Source: Streptomyces sp. NBC_01262 | GTDB taxonomy: Bacteria > Actinomycetota > Actinomycetes > Streptomycetales > Streptomycetaceae | Assembly: GCF_036226365.1 (NCBI RefSeq) | Contig: NZ_CP108462.1 | Coordinates: 7,534,501-7,598,500, forward strand | Direction: 5' to 3' | Length of the DNA: 64,000 nt | Notes under the pieces: generated by a model | Told to the model about the DNA's origin: nothing | Database searches by the model: none | What the model saw: only the letters and a program-made list of their open reading frames with translations | In this document: positions 49,786 to 58,912 of the stretch, one piece after another | How the letters are laid out: every line of letters begins with the position of its first letter | How positions within the stretch are numbered: position 1 is the stretch's first letter | Program-made: the position numbers and the translations under genes

Positions 49786-51102
49786 TCAGTTCACCAGCTT
49801 GATGATCCAGCTGGCCTCGCCCGCGGAGCCGGCCGTGCCCGAGCCGGTGACCGCGCCGCCCGCCCCGCCGGCCGAACTGATGGAACCGCTGCCGCTGTAG
49901 GTGCTGTAGATGAGCATCACGGGGCCGCCCTGGCCGCCCCCGCCGCCCCCGGCGCCACCTGAGGCGTCGCCGCCCCTGCCGCCCTTGGCGGATATCGTGC
50001 CGTTGTTCACGATGCTGTACGCCGCCAGGAAGAGCGGATTGCCGCCGACCCCGCCCGCGCCTCCCGAGTTGCTGCCGTCGCCGGCCCCGGCCCCGCCGCT
50101 GGCGCCGCCCGGGAAGAATCTGGTGCCGTTGGTGACATTGGGGGCGTACGCCGCCATCGTCGCCGCCCAGGGCAGCGCCCGGGGCAGGCTGTAGCCGGCG
50201 TCCAGGTTCGACTTCCCGCCCGCCCCGCCCGCCGTCCCCGAAGCCGCGGCCCCGCCGGCCCCCGCCGCCTTGCCACTCTGCCCGAGCACCGTGGTTCCGG
50301 CCGCGCCCGCCCCCGTAACGCCGCTGGGAGCCGATGCCCCGGGGGCGAGCGAGCCGGTGGCGAGGTTGGAGCCACCGGTGGCTCCGCTGGAGGCGGTGTT
50401 GACGTACGTCACGATCTGGCCGCCCGAGGCGATGCTGGCCAGGCCCGAGCAGAACACCTTGAAGGCGGGCGTGGTGCCGCCGGAGAGCTGGAGGGTGATC
50501 CCCGAGGTGACGGCGAGCGAGGACAGGAAGACGTCGCGCGTCGGCCAGTAGTAGCCGTTCTTGTAGCCGAGGAACGAGTAGGTGTTGGTGCCGTCGAGTA
50601 CGACCGCGCCGTCACTGCCGTCGCCGTAGACCCCGAAGCCGCCGCCGGCCGAGGTGCCGCCCTGGCCGTAGACGGTGACGCCCGCGTCGTCGCTGAAGAA
50701 GGAGTTGATGTTGACCTGGCCGGCGCCGGTCTCGTACAACGGCACGGTGCCGCTCGGCAGCCAGGTCACGTTCGTATAGGCGATGCTGTGGCCGCCGGTG
50801 CTGTCCTGCGTCGCGATGACGGTGGGCTCCATCGCCATCCCGCTGGGCCAGTTGACGAACTCGAAGACCGTGTCCCCGGTGAGGGTGCGGATGAACGTCC
50901 CGGTCCCGGTCGAGAGGTCGAGCGAGACATTGCCCGTCGCATCGCTCGGGCCGTCGGTCGTGGTCGCGGGGGCGACCGGGGTCACTGTGCCGTCGGCCGC
51001 CTCGGCGGAGGTGGCGGTGGCAACGGTCGCCGCGCCGACTCCAAGGGCGGCGCCTCCGGCGGAGGCTACGGACTTGAGCATGGAACGACGAGATGTACTC
51101 AC
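49786..51102 (-). CDS. Tat-type secreted Gly-rich protein with phage-tail-like N-domain
   Basis: 438 aa. The N-terminus STSRRSMLKSVASAGGAALG is a twin-arginine-like signal, ending near SAEAADG. Residues ~55-160 resemble a phage tail-fibre/minor structural module: NVSLDLSTGTGTFIRTLTGD, PTVIATQDSTGGHSIAYTN, TWLPSGTVPLYETGAGQVNI and FSDDAGVTVYGQGG. A β-rich segment follows, then a long Gly/Ala/Ser-rich region (GGAGGVGGNPLFLAAYSIVN, GGAGGGGGGQGGPVMLIYS) to the end. GTG 51102 follows a TGGGGGG ribosome-binding region. It is the first gene of a two-gene unit with the glycoside hydrolase. A structural/adhesive surface role is inferred. Confidence 0.78.
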   Translation of the reverse strand: MSTSRRSMLKSVASAGGAALGVGAATVATATSAEAADGTVTPVAPATTTDGPSDATGNVSLDLSTGTGTFIRTLTGDTVFEFVNWPSGMAMEPTVIATQDSTGGHSIAYTNVTWLPSGTVPLYETGAGQVNINSFFSDDAGVTVYGQGGTSAGGGFGVYGDGSDGAVVLDGTNTYSFLGYKNGYYWPTRDVFLSSLAVTSGITLQLSGGTTPAFKVFCSGLASIASGGQIVTYVNTASSGATGGSNLATGSLAPGASAPSGVTGAGAAGTTVLGQSGKAAGAGGAAASGTAGGAGGKSNLDAGYSLPRALPWAATMAAYAPNVTNGTRFFPGGASGGAGAGDGSNSGGAGGVGGNPLFLAAYSIVNNGTISAKGGRGGDASGGAGGGGGGQGGPVMLIYSTYSGSGSISSAGGAGGAVTGSGTAGSAGEASWIIKLVN

Positions 51103-51193
51103 GCGGTTGGACCCCCCAGGCACGACAGCAATGGGCAGAACGCTACTGGAGGTGAGGGTGGTGCGGTGATGAAATGATGTTGTGAGCTGGGGC

Positions 51194-52456
51194 TCACCAG
51201 GTGAGCAGTCGCTCGCTCTCCGGCTCCGAACTGCCGGATTCCTCCTCCGCCGTCTCCTCCTGGGCGGGTACGGCGCGCGCGTACGCCACCCACAGGCGGC
51301 GGCAGGCGATGAGCGCGGCGGCGACCAGCAGGCCGTTGCGTACGACGAGCAGCGTGATACCGAGATCCGTGCTGTTCACCACATCCGCGAAGTGGACGGG
51401 GAACTCGTACATCGTGATGCCGGTCGCGATCAGGACGAGGACGGCCGGCACCGCCATGACGCTGGCCCTCAGGGTCATGCACGCGGCGGCCATGCCGACC
51501 AGCCAGACCGTGTACTGGGGGCTGATGACCCGGCTGGTGATGACAAAGAGAAGGACGGCGGTGAACGCCGCGTCCAGCGGCGTCGCGACGGTGAAGGTAC
51601 GGGCCATGAGCCGCCAGAGCAGCAGCCAGCCGAAGGCGGCCCCGGTCAGGCCGAGGGCGATGCTGCTGACGAGGTCGACGTACGGGCCGAGGAACTCCAC
51701 GGAGCCGTAGTTGAGCAGGACCTGGCCCTGCCAGCCGTGGTGGCGGGCGATGTGGAAGACCAGGGAGCCGAGGGACTCGACCTCCGTGCCGCGGCTGCTC
51801 TGGAAGCCCAGGAAGGCGAAGGCGCCGGGCATGAAGATCCAGAAGCCCAGCGCGATGGCGGCGATGGAGGCGACGGCGGCGCCCCAGACGCGCCGGGTGA
51901 CGCGGCCGGGTGCGGTGCCGAGGAGCAGCAGCAGCGGCCAGACCTTCAGCATCGCGCCCAGGCCCGCGAGGAAGCCGGCGACCTGCGGGCGCCGCGCCCG
52001 GGCCAGCGAGAGCATGGAGGCCACGGCGACGCCGGTGACCATGAGGTCGTAGCGGGCGTAGGCCGTGGGGCCGAGCAGGGCGACACCGGCGATCCAGACC
52101 CAGGCGCCCTGGGCGCCGGAGCCGTCTTCGCGGCGCCCGGCCCGGAGCAGGAGGGCGAAGGTCACGGCGTCCGCGGCGAAGCAGAGCCAGAAGAAGGCCG
52201 TGGTGTAGGAGAGGAAGGGCAGCAGCGCGGGGGAGAGGATGGCCAGGGCCGCGGCGGGCGGGTACTGCCAGGTGACGTCGCTGGAGGGGAAACTGCCGGT
52301 CGTCAGGACCTGGTACCAGCCGTGGTAGATCGAGGAGACGTCGGTGGTCACGTCGAGCGGCGAGATGCTGAGCACCTTGAACACCAACAGCAACAGGAAG
52401 ACCCGGGTGGCCGCCCAGACCCCGATCGGGATCAGCCTGCCGGCTGTGCCTGCCAT
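51194..52456 (-). CDS. GT87/DUF2029-type polyprenyl-linked sugar transferase
   Basis: A 420-aa integral membrane protein with about ten hydrophobic segments (VWAATRVFLLLLVFKVL, AALAILSPALLPFLSYTTAF, GFWIFMPGAFAFLGFQ and others). The loop SIYHGWYQVLTTGSFPSSDV with TWQYPPAAA has the Asp/aromatic pattern of GT-C mannosyltransferases. ARYDLMVTGVAVASMLSLAR and AGLGAMLKVWPLLLLLG are typical of DUF2029/GT87. It probably uses a polyprenyl-phosphate mannose donor. The tail is acidic (EETAEEESGSSEPESE). ATG 52456 follows CAGGGGTGC. It is divergent from the GT4 gene. Confidence 0.82.
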   Translation of the reverse strand: MAGTAGRLIPIGVWAATRVFLLLLVFKVLSISPLDVTTDVSSIYHGWYQVLTTGSFPSSDVTWQYPPAAALAILSPALLPFLSYTTAFFWLCFAADAVTFALLLRAGRREDGSGAQGAWVWIAGVALLGPTAYARYDLMVTGVAVASMLSLARARRPQVAGFLAGLGAMLKVWPLLLLLGTAPGRVTRRVWGAAVASIAAIALGFWIFMPGAFAFLGFQSSRGTEVESLGSLVFHIARHHGWQGQVLLNYGSVEFLGPYVDLVSSIALGLTGAAFGWLLLWRLMARTFTVATPLDAAFTAVLLFVITSRVISPQYTVWLVGMAAACMTLRASVMAVPAVLVLIATGITMYEFPVHFADVVNSTDLGITLLVVRNGLLVAAALIACRRLWVAYARAVPAQEETAEEESGSSEPESERLLTW

Positions 52457-52590
52457 GTGCACCCCTGTCCGATCCATCTGTACGTGCTGTGATGATGCAT
52501 GATGCCGGTCACGGATGAGGACAGCCTTAAAGGGCTGAGAGGTTCCCCACGCAGGCCCCCCGGTGATGCCGCCCGGTAATGTCGGCCGCG

Positions 52591-53721
52591 ATGGACAAGA
52601 CGCTGATCGTGACCAACGACTTCCCGCCCCGCCCCGGCGGCATCCAGGCCTTCGTGCACAGCATGGCGGTGCGCATGGACCCCGGCCAGGTCGTCGTATA
52701 CGCCTCGACGTGGAAGGACGGCTCCGAAGTCGCCGCGTTCGACGCCGAGCAGCCCTTCCCGGTGGTGCGGGACCGCACCTCGATGCTGCTGCCGACTCCG
52801 AGGGTGACCCGGCGGGCGGCGGAGCTGCTGCGCGAACACGGCTGCGGCTCGGTGCTGTTCGGGGCCGCCGCCCCGCTCGCCCTGATGGCGCCCGCGCTGC
52901 GCAAGGCCGGGGCCAGGCGGCTGGTCGGCATGACGCACGGGCACGAGGCGGCATGGGCGCAGCTCCCGGCCAGCCGGCAACTGCTGCGCCGTATCGGCGA
53001 GGGCACGGACACGATCACCTATCTCGGCGAGTACACCCGCTCCCGCATCGCCGCCGCCCTCACCCCGGCCGCCGCCGGCCGGATGGTCCAGCTGCCGCCC
53101 GGCGTCGACGAGAAGACCTTCCACCCCGCCTCGGGCGGCGACGCGGTCCGCGCCCGCCTGGGGCTCACCGACCGCCCGGTGGTCGTCTGCGTATCGCGCC
53201 TGGTGCCGCGCAAGGGCCAGGACACGCTGATCCTGGCCCTGCCCCGGATCCTGCGCGAGGTGCCGGACGCCGTCCTGCTGATCGTCGGCGGCGGCCCCTA
53301 CGCGGACGAGCTGAAGCAGCTCGCCGTACGCACCGGGGTCGACGCCTCCGTACGCTTCACCGGCCCCGTGCCCTGGGCCGAACTGCCCGCGCACTACGGC
53401 GCCGGCGACGTCTTCGCCATGCCCTGCCGGACCCGCCGCCGCGGGCTGGACGTCGAAGGCCTCGGCATCGTCTACCTGGAGGCCTCTGCGACTGGGCTGC
53501 CCGTCGTGGCCGGGGACTCCGGCGGCGCCCCGGACGCGGTCCTGGAGGGCGAGACCGGCTGGGTGGTCCGGGGCGGCTCGCCCGAGCAGGCGGCCGACCG
53601 GATCGTGGCCCTGCTGGGCGACCCGGGGCTGCGGCGCCGCATGGGCGAGCGCGGACGGCAGTGGGTCGAGGAGGCCTGGCGCTGGGACCTGCTGGCGGAG
53701 CGGCTGAAGACGCTGCTTTAG
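52591..53721 (+). CDS. GT4 glycosyltransferase, PimB-like mannosyltransferase
   Basis: A 376-aa GT-B enzyme. The N-terminal motif MDKTLIVTNDFPPRPGGIQA matches the start of phosphatidylinositol monomannoside mannosyltransferases. Donor-site motifs are VVCVSRLVPRKGQDTLILAL and LDVEGLGIVYLEASATGLPV (E-x7-E, the retaining GT4 signature). RTRRRGLDVEG and GGAPDAVLEGETGWVV follow. It probably transfers mannose from GDP-mannose onto an envelope lipid. An ATG at 52579, four codons upstream, is an alternative start. Confidence 0.88.
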   Translation: MDKTLIVTNDFPPRPGGIQAFVHSMAVRMDPGQVVVYASTWKDGSEVAAFDAEQPFPVVRDRTSMLLPTPRVTRRAAELLREHGCGSVLFGAAAPLALMAPALRKAGARRLVGMTHGHEAAWAQLPASRQLLRRIGEGTDTITYLGEYTRSRIAAALTPAAAGRMVQLPPGVDEKTFHPASGGDAVRARLGLTDRPVVVCVSRLVPRKGQDTLILALPRILREVPDAVLLIVGGGPYADELKQLAVRTGVDASVRFTGPVPWAELPAHYGAGDVFAMPCRTRRRGLDVEGLGIVYLEASATGLPVVAGDSGGAPDAVLEGETGWVVRGGSPEQAADRIVALLGDPGLRRRMGERGRQWVEEAWRWDLLAERLKTLL

Positions 53722-53829
53722 CCTCATTCGCCCCTCGCGTTTCTTCCGTGTTTGTCGTTCTTGTAACGCTCGGGGAAACGGTGTCCACTACCTCTGGGCT
53801 TATACCGGTGTTGCTCTCATGATGCGGTC

Positions 53830-55452
53830 ATGACAACAACCTTGACGCGGCGCCAGATCTTAGGCGCCGCCGCCCTCCAGGCCGCAGCCGCCCTCGGCAT
53901 CACCCGCATCGGTCTCTCCACCGCGACGGCCGCGACCCCCGCGGCCGCGGCCGACTACACCCCCGCCCTCGTCATCGGCTCCGGCTACGGGGCCGCCGTG
54001 GCCGCCCTGCGCCTCGGCGCGGCCGGCGTACAGACCCTGGTCCTGGAGATGGGACAGCTCTGGAACACCCCGGGCTCCGACGGCAAGATCTTCAACTCCG
54101 TGACCGCACCCGACAAGCGCTCGACGTGGTTCAAGACCCGCACCGAGGCACCGCTGGCCACCTTCCTGTGGCTCGACGTGATCAACAAGGACATCACGCC
54201 GTTCCCAGGCGTCCTGGACAAGGTCAGGTACTCCGACATGTCCGTGTACGTCGGCCGGGGCGTCGGCGGCGGCTCGCTGGTCAACGGCGGCATGGCCGTG
54301 ACCCCCTCCCGCGCCTACTTCCAGGAGATCCTGCCGCAGGTCGATGCCGACGCGATGTACGGGACGTACTTCCCGCGCGCCAACGCAATGCTCGGCGTCA
54401 ACAACATCTCGCCGACCTGGTTCGAGTCCACCGAGTGGTACCAGTTCGCCCGGGTCGCCCGGGACCAGGCGGTCAAGACCGGCCTCAAGACCACCTTCAT
54501 CCCGAACGTGTACGACTTCGCCTACATGCAGCGTGAGGCGGCCGGCACGGCGACCAAGTCCGCCCTCGCGCAGGAGGTCATCTACGGCAACAACTACGGC
54601 AAGCGCAGCCTCGACAAGACCTACCTCGCCGCCGCTGTCGGCACCGGCAACGTCACCATCCAGACGCTCACCAGAGCGAAGAAGATCCGCCGGGACACCG
54701 ACGGCACGTACATCGTCACCGTCGACCGGATCGACACCGCCGGGGCCGTCGTGGAGACCCGTGAGATCGGCTGCGGCCATCTCTTCCTCGGCGCGGGAAG
54801 CCTCGGCACGACCGAACTGCTGGTGCGGGCCCGCGACACCGGCGCGCTGCCCAACCTCAGTTCCAAGGTCGGCGCCGGGTGGGGCAACAACGGCAACATC
54901 ATGCTCGGTCGCGCCAACTACCTGTGGAACCCGACCGGCGCCAACCAGTCCACGATCCCGACCCTGGCCATCGACGACTGGTCCAACACCGCCAACCCCG
55001 TCTTCGCCGAGATCGCCCCCATGCCGGCCGGCACCGAGACCTGGGTCAGCCTCTACCTCGCGATCACCAAGAACGCCGAGCGCGGCAACTTCACGTACAA
55101 CGCCGCGACCGACGCCGCGGTGCTCAACTGGACCCGCGCCCAGAACCAGCCGTCCGTCACCGCCGCCAAGACCCTGTTCGACCGGATCAACTCGGCCAAC
55201 AGCACCATCTACCGGTACGACCTCTTCGGAGACACCCGGGCCTTCGCCGACGACTTCTGCTACCACCCGCTGGGTGGCTGCGTCCTCGGCCAGGCCACGG
55301 ACAACTACGGCCGGGCCTCCGGCTACTCAGGGCTGTACGTCACCGACGGAGCCCTGATCCCGGGCTCCACCGGCGTCAACCCGTTCGTCACCATCACGGC
55401 TCTCGCCGAACGCAACATGGCGCAGGTTCTGGCGCAGGACGGCCTGACCTGA
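53830..55452 (+). CDS. choA: Cholesterol oxidase (GMC-family, secreted)
   Basis: A 540-aa secreted FAD enzyme that oxidises and isomerises 3β-hydroxysterols. The signal TTTLTRRQILGAAALQAAAA is twin-arginine-like. FAD binding: ALVIGSGYGAAVAALRLGAA and LVLEMGQLWNTPGSDG. The active-site Glu is in PVFAEIAPMPAGTETWVSLY, His in DDFCYHPLGGCVLGQATDNY, and Asn in STGVNPFVTITALAERN. These closely match class I Streptomyces cholesterol oxidase as I remember it. ATG 53830. The upstream 108 bp is AT-richer than its surroundings and may hold the promoter. Confidence 0.96.
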   Translation: MTTTLTRRQILGAAALQAAAALGITRIGLSTATAATPAAAADYTPALVIGSGYGAAVAALRLGAAGVQTLVLEMGQLWNTPGSDGKIFNSVTAPDKRSTWFKTRTEAPLATFLWLDVINKDITPFPGVLDKVRYSDMSVYVGRGVGGGSLVNGGMAVTPSRAYFQEILPQVDADAMYGTYFPRANAMLGVNNISPTWFESTEWYQFARVARDQAVKTGLKTTFIPNVYDFAYMQREAAGTATKSALAQEVIYGNNYGKRSLDKTYLAAAVGTGNVTIQTLTRAKKIRRDTDGTYIVTVDRIDTAGAVVETREIGCGHLFLGAGSLGTTELLVRARDTGALPNLSSKVGAGWGNNGNIMLGRANYLWNPTGANQSTIPTLAIDDWSNTANPVFAEIAPMPAGTETWVSLYLAITKNAERGNFTYNAATDAAVLNWTRAQNQPSVTAAKTLFDRINSANSTIYRYDLFGDTRAFADDFCYHPLGGCVLGQATDNYGRASGYSGLYVTDGALIPGSTGVNPFVTITALAERNMAQVLAQDGLT

Positions 55453-55509
55453 GCACAGGAGTCCAGGGGCGCAGCACCCTGGACCACCCGGCCCGCTACT
55501 TCGTGCCCG

Positions 55510-57309
55510 CTACTTCGTGTAGATCGCCTCGATATCGGCGGCGAAGTCCTTCAGTACGACATTGCGCTTCAGCTTCAGCGAGGGCGTGATGTGACCGGAC
55601 TCCTCGGTGAACTGGTTGGTGAGGATCCGGAACTTCTTCACCGCCTCCGCGTGCGAGACCGCGGCGTTGCCGTCGTCGACCGCCTGCTGGACCGCCGCGA
55701 TCAGATCCGGGTCGTCCTTGAGCTGCGCGACCGTCGCACCGGCCGGCTTGCCGTGCTGCTCGGCCCAGCGGGGCAGGAACTCCTCGTCGATCGTGACCAG
55801 GGCGCCGATGAAGGGCCGGGCGTCACCGACCACCATGCACTCGGCGACCAGCGCGTGCGCGCGGATCCGATCCTCGATCACCGCGGGGGCGACGTTCTTG
55901 CCGCCCGCCGTCACGATGATCTCCTTCTTGCGGCCGGTGATCGTCAGATAACCGTCCCCGTCCACCGTGCCGATGTCGCCGGTGTGGAACCAGCCGTCGG
56001 AGACCGCCTCGGTGGTGGCCTTCTCGTTGTTCCAGTAGCCCGTGAACAGGTGCTCGCCGTGCAGCAGCACCTCGCCGTCGTCGGCGATCCGCACCGTGGA
56101 GCCGGGCAGCGGCTGGCCGACGGTGCCGATCTTCGTACGGTCCCAGGGGTTGAAGGCGGTGGCCGCGGTCGACTCGGTGAGGCCGTAGCCCTCCAGCACC
56201 GTGAAGCCGATGCCCCGGAAGAAGTGGCCGAGGCGCTCGCCCAGCGGGGCGCCGCCGGAGATGGCGTACTCGCCGCGGTTGCCCAGGACGGCGCGGAGCT
56301 TGCTGAAGACCAGCCGGTCGAAGACCTTGTGCTTGAACTTCAGGGCGAGCGGCGGGCCGCCCGCGCTGTCCAGCGCACGGCTGTACTCGATCGCGGTGTC
56401 GGCGGCCTTGTCGAAGATCTTGCCCTTGCCGCCGGCCTGGGCCTGCGCCCGAGCGGAGTTGTAGACCTTCTCGAAGACCCGGGGGACGCCGAGGATCAGC
56501 GTGGGCCGGAAGGCGGCCAGCTCGCCGGTCAGGTTCTTGATGTCGCTGACGTGCCCGAGCTTGATCGGCGCCATGACGGCGGCCACCTCCACCAAGCGGC
56601 CGAAGACGTGCGCCAGGGGGAGGAAGAGCAGGATCGAGGACTCACCGGTGCGGAAGAGCGGCTTGAGCCGCTCGACGACATTGCCGCACTCCGCGAACCA
56701 GGCGCGGTGGCTGATCACACAGCCCTTGGGGCGGCCGGTGGTGCCCGAGGTGTAGACGATGGTCGCGGGGGAGTCCGCCTTGGCGGTGGCGCTGCGCTCG
56801 TCCACGACCTTGTCGGCGATGTCGCTGCCCGCCGCGTCGAGCGTCTCGACGGCGCCGCCCTCGATCCGCCAGAGGTGCTTGAGCTGCGGTAGCCGCTCGC
56901 GCACCGACTCCACGGTCTTGTCGTGGACATCGGTCTCCACGATGGCGGCGACCGCGCCGGAGTCGCCGAGGATCCACTCGACCTGCTCGGCCGAGGAGGT
57001 CTCGTACACCGGCACGGTGACCGCGCCGGCGCTCCAGATCGCGAAGTCCAGCAGCGTCCACTCGTAGCGGGTGCGGGACATCAGGGCGACCCGGTCGCCC
57101 GGCTCGACGCCGGAGGCGATCAGGCCCTTGGCGGCGGCGCGCACCTCGGCGAGGAAGGCGGTGGCGGTGACGTCCTGCCAGTCACCGGAAGGGGTCTTTC
57201 TGGCGATCACGGCAACATCGGGATGTTGCGCGGCGTTGCGGCGGATGAGATCCGTCAGGTTGCCGTCCGCGGGGACCTCGTAAAGGGCCGGAAGGCTGAA
57301 CTCACGCAA
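55510..57309 (-). CDS. fadD: Long-chain fatty acid-CoA ligase (AMP-forming)
   Basis: A 599-aa adenylate-forming enzyme that activates fatty acids to acyl-CoA. The AMP-binding P-loop is TIVYTSGTTGRPKGCVIS. LEGYGLTESTAATAFNP is the A5 motif, GWFHTGDIGTVDGDGYLTIT is A7, and GRKKEIIVTAGGKNVAPAVI is A8. Length fits the bacterial long-chain type. The start is TTG 57309 (REFSLPALYEVPADG), with GAGGAG 8 nt upstream; no ATG or GTG lies closer. It is divergent from the metallophosphoesterase gene across 239 bp. Confidence 0.94.
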   Translation of the reverse strand: MREFSLPALYEVPADGNLTDLIRRNAAQHPDVAVIARKTPSGDWQDVTATAFLAEVRAAAKGLIASGVEPGDRVALMSRTRYEWTLLDFAIWSAGAVTVPVYETSSAEQVEWILGDSGAVAAIVETDVHDKTVESVRERLPQLKHLWRIEGGAVETLDAAGSDIADKVVDERSATAKADSPATIVYTSGTTGRPKGCVISHRAWFAECGNVVERLKPLFRTGESSILLFLPLAHVFGRLVEVAAVMAPIKLGHVSDIKNLTGELAAFRPTLILGVPRVFEKVYNSARAQAQAGGKGKIFDKAADTAIEYSRALDSAGGPPLALKFKHKVFDRLVFSKLRAVLGNRGEYAISGGAPLGERLGHFFRGIGFTVLEGYGLTESTAATAFNPWDRTKIGTVGQPLPGSTVRIADDGEVLLHGEHLFTGYWNNEKATTEAVSDGWFHTGDIGTVDGDGYLTITGRKKEIIVTAGGKNVAPAVIEDRIRAHALVAECMVVGDARPFIGALVTIDEEFLPRWAEQHGKPAGATVAQLKDDPDLIAAVQQAVDDGNAAVSHAEAVKKFRILTNQFTEESGHITPSLKLKRNVVLKDFAADIEAIYTK

Positions 57310-57548
57310 GACTGCTGCTCCTCATCGGCGCCGGCGGCGGTGCTGGCTGCGGTCCACTGCCCATGTCTTCATGTCACATACATGCATCAAGGAGTGGCTC
57401 GGACTGACCGGACGTTACCCATCGGTAAAGCACCTGCGATAGGGGGTGCCGTGTAGATGTTTTGTGTGTCACACGCCCGGCACCCACTGGGCGAAGCTTA
57501 ATCCAGATCCCCGGTGACCCGTCGGTAGCGAGCGATAGGGTGATCGCC

Positions 57549-58310
57549 ATGCGGGTCCATGTCGTCAGCGATGTCCATGGTGCGGTCGAGGCTCTCAGCA
57601 AGGCGGGGGACGGCGCCGACGCCCTCGTCTGCCTCGGCGACCTCGTGCTCTTCATCGACTACGCCGACCACTCGCGCGGTATCTTCCCCGACCTCTTCGG
57701 CGCCGAGAACGCCGAACGCATGGTCGCCCTGCGCATGGCCAAGCGCTTCGATGACGCCCGCGCCCTCGACGCCGAGCTCTGGTCCGGCCTCGACAAGCGC
57801 GCCGCCATCGAAGCGGCCGTCCGCAAGCAGTACGCCGAGCTCTTCGCGGCCTTCCCCGCCCCCACGTACGCCACCTACGGCAATGTCGACATTCCGGCCC
57901 TGTGGCCCGAGTACGCGGCCCCCGACACCACCGTGCTCGACGGCGCCACCGCCGAGATCGGCGGCCTGGTCTTCGGCTTCGTCGGCGGCGGCCTGCGCAC
58001 GCAGTACCGCACCCCGTACGAGGTCGACGACGAGGCCTACGCCGCGAAGGTCGCCGCGCTCGGCCCGGTCGACGTGCTCTGCTCGCACATCCCGCCCGCC
58101 GTCCCCGAGCTCTGCTACGACACCGTCGCACGGCGCTTCGAGCGGGGCAGCGAGGCACTGCTCGACGCGATCAACGAAACCCGCCCCAAATACGCCCTCT
58201 TCGGGCATGTCCACCAGCCGCTCGCCCGGCGCATGCGGATCGGGACCACGGAGTGCGTCAACGTGGGGCACTTCAATGCCACCCGGACGCCCTGGGTCCT
58301 TCAGTGGTGA
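57549..58310 (+). CDS. Metallophosphoesterase
   Basis: A 253-aa calcineurin-like phosphoesterase. Motifs in order: VHVVSDVHGAVEAL (D-x-H), LVCLGDLVLFIDYADHSRGI (GD), TYATYGNVDIPALWPEYA (GN), DVLCSHIPP and ALFGHVHQPLARRMRIGTTE (GHxH). These ligate two metal ions. Substrate unknown; a cytoplasmic location is likely as there is no signal peptide. ATG 57549; a GTG three codons upstream is also possible. Confidence 0.92.
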   Translation: MRVHVVSDVHGAVEALSKAGDGADALVCLGDLVLFIDYADHSRGIFPDLFGAENAERMVALRMAKRFDDARALDAELWSGLDKRAAIEAAVRKQYAELFAAFPAPTYATYGNVDIPALWPEYAAPDTTVLDGATAEIGGLVFGFVGGGLRTQYRTPYEVDDEAYAAKVAALGPVDVLCSHIPPAVPELCYDTVARRFERGSEALLDAINETRPKYALFGHVHQPLARRMRIGTTECVNVGHFNATRTPWVLQW

Positions 58311-58431
58311 GGGCATCCCGGCGGGGATGGCTTCGGGGCACAGGCGGTAGCCTGCAACAACAGCACGCAAGTCACGGTTCAGGTCGCGATTCAGGTCACG
58401 ATTCATGCGAAGTCCCGGAGGGGCCACGGCG

Positions 58432-58911
58432 ATGGCGGAACACACCAAGTCGAGCATCACGATCGACGCGGCCCCGGCCGACGTCATGGGCGTCATCTCC
58501 GACTTCGCCCGGTACCCCGAGTGGACCGGTGAGGTGAAGGAGGCGGAGGTGCTCTCCGCCGACGGCGAAGGCCGCGCGGAGCAGGTCCGGCTGCTGCTGG
58601 ACGCGGGCGCGATCAAGGACGACCACACGCTCGCGTACAGCTGGGTGGGCGGCAACGAGGTCCGCTGGTCGCTGGTGAAGTCCCAGATGCTGCGGACGCT
58701 GGACGGCGCCTATGTGCTCGCGCCGCTGGACGGCGGCAAGCGCACCGAGGTCACCTACCAGCTCACCGTGGACGTCAAGATCCCCATGCTCGGGATGATC
58801 AAGCGCAAGGCGGAGAAGGTCATCATCGACCGCGCTCTGGCCGGACTGAAGAAGCGCGTCGAGTCCCAGGCACCGCCCGAGTCCAAGTCCGCGTCCGCGT
58901 CCCAGGCCTGA
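58432..58911 (+). CDS. SRPBCC-fold (START/polyketide cyclase-like) protein
   Basis: A 159-aa helix-grip protein: SSITIDAAPADVMGVISDFA, then RYPEWTGEVKEAEVLSADGE and the C-terminal helix AEKVIIDRALAGLKKRVES. The fold binds hydrophobic ligands. ATG 58432 follows GGAGGGG; an upstream in-frame ATG at 58405 would add a Gly-rich stretch. It is 1 bp from the ArsA-like gene and part of a cluster ending in glkA. Confidence 0.85.
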   Translation: MAEHTKSSITIDAAPADVMGVISDFARYPEWTGEVKEAEVLSADGEGRAEQVRLLLDAGAIKDDHTLAYSWVGGNEVRWSLVKSQMLRTLDGAYVLAPLDGGKRTEVTYQLTVDVKIPMLGMIKRKAEKVIIDRALAGLKKRVESQAPPESKSASASQA

Positions 58912-58912
58912 G

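Noticed and set aside
49786..51102. Prophage remnant at the phage-tail-like gene
   Set aside because: No integrase, capsid, terminase, lysis or attachment-site repeats nearby. The protein has a secretion signal.
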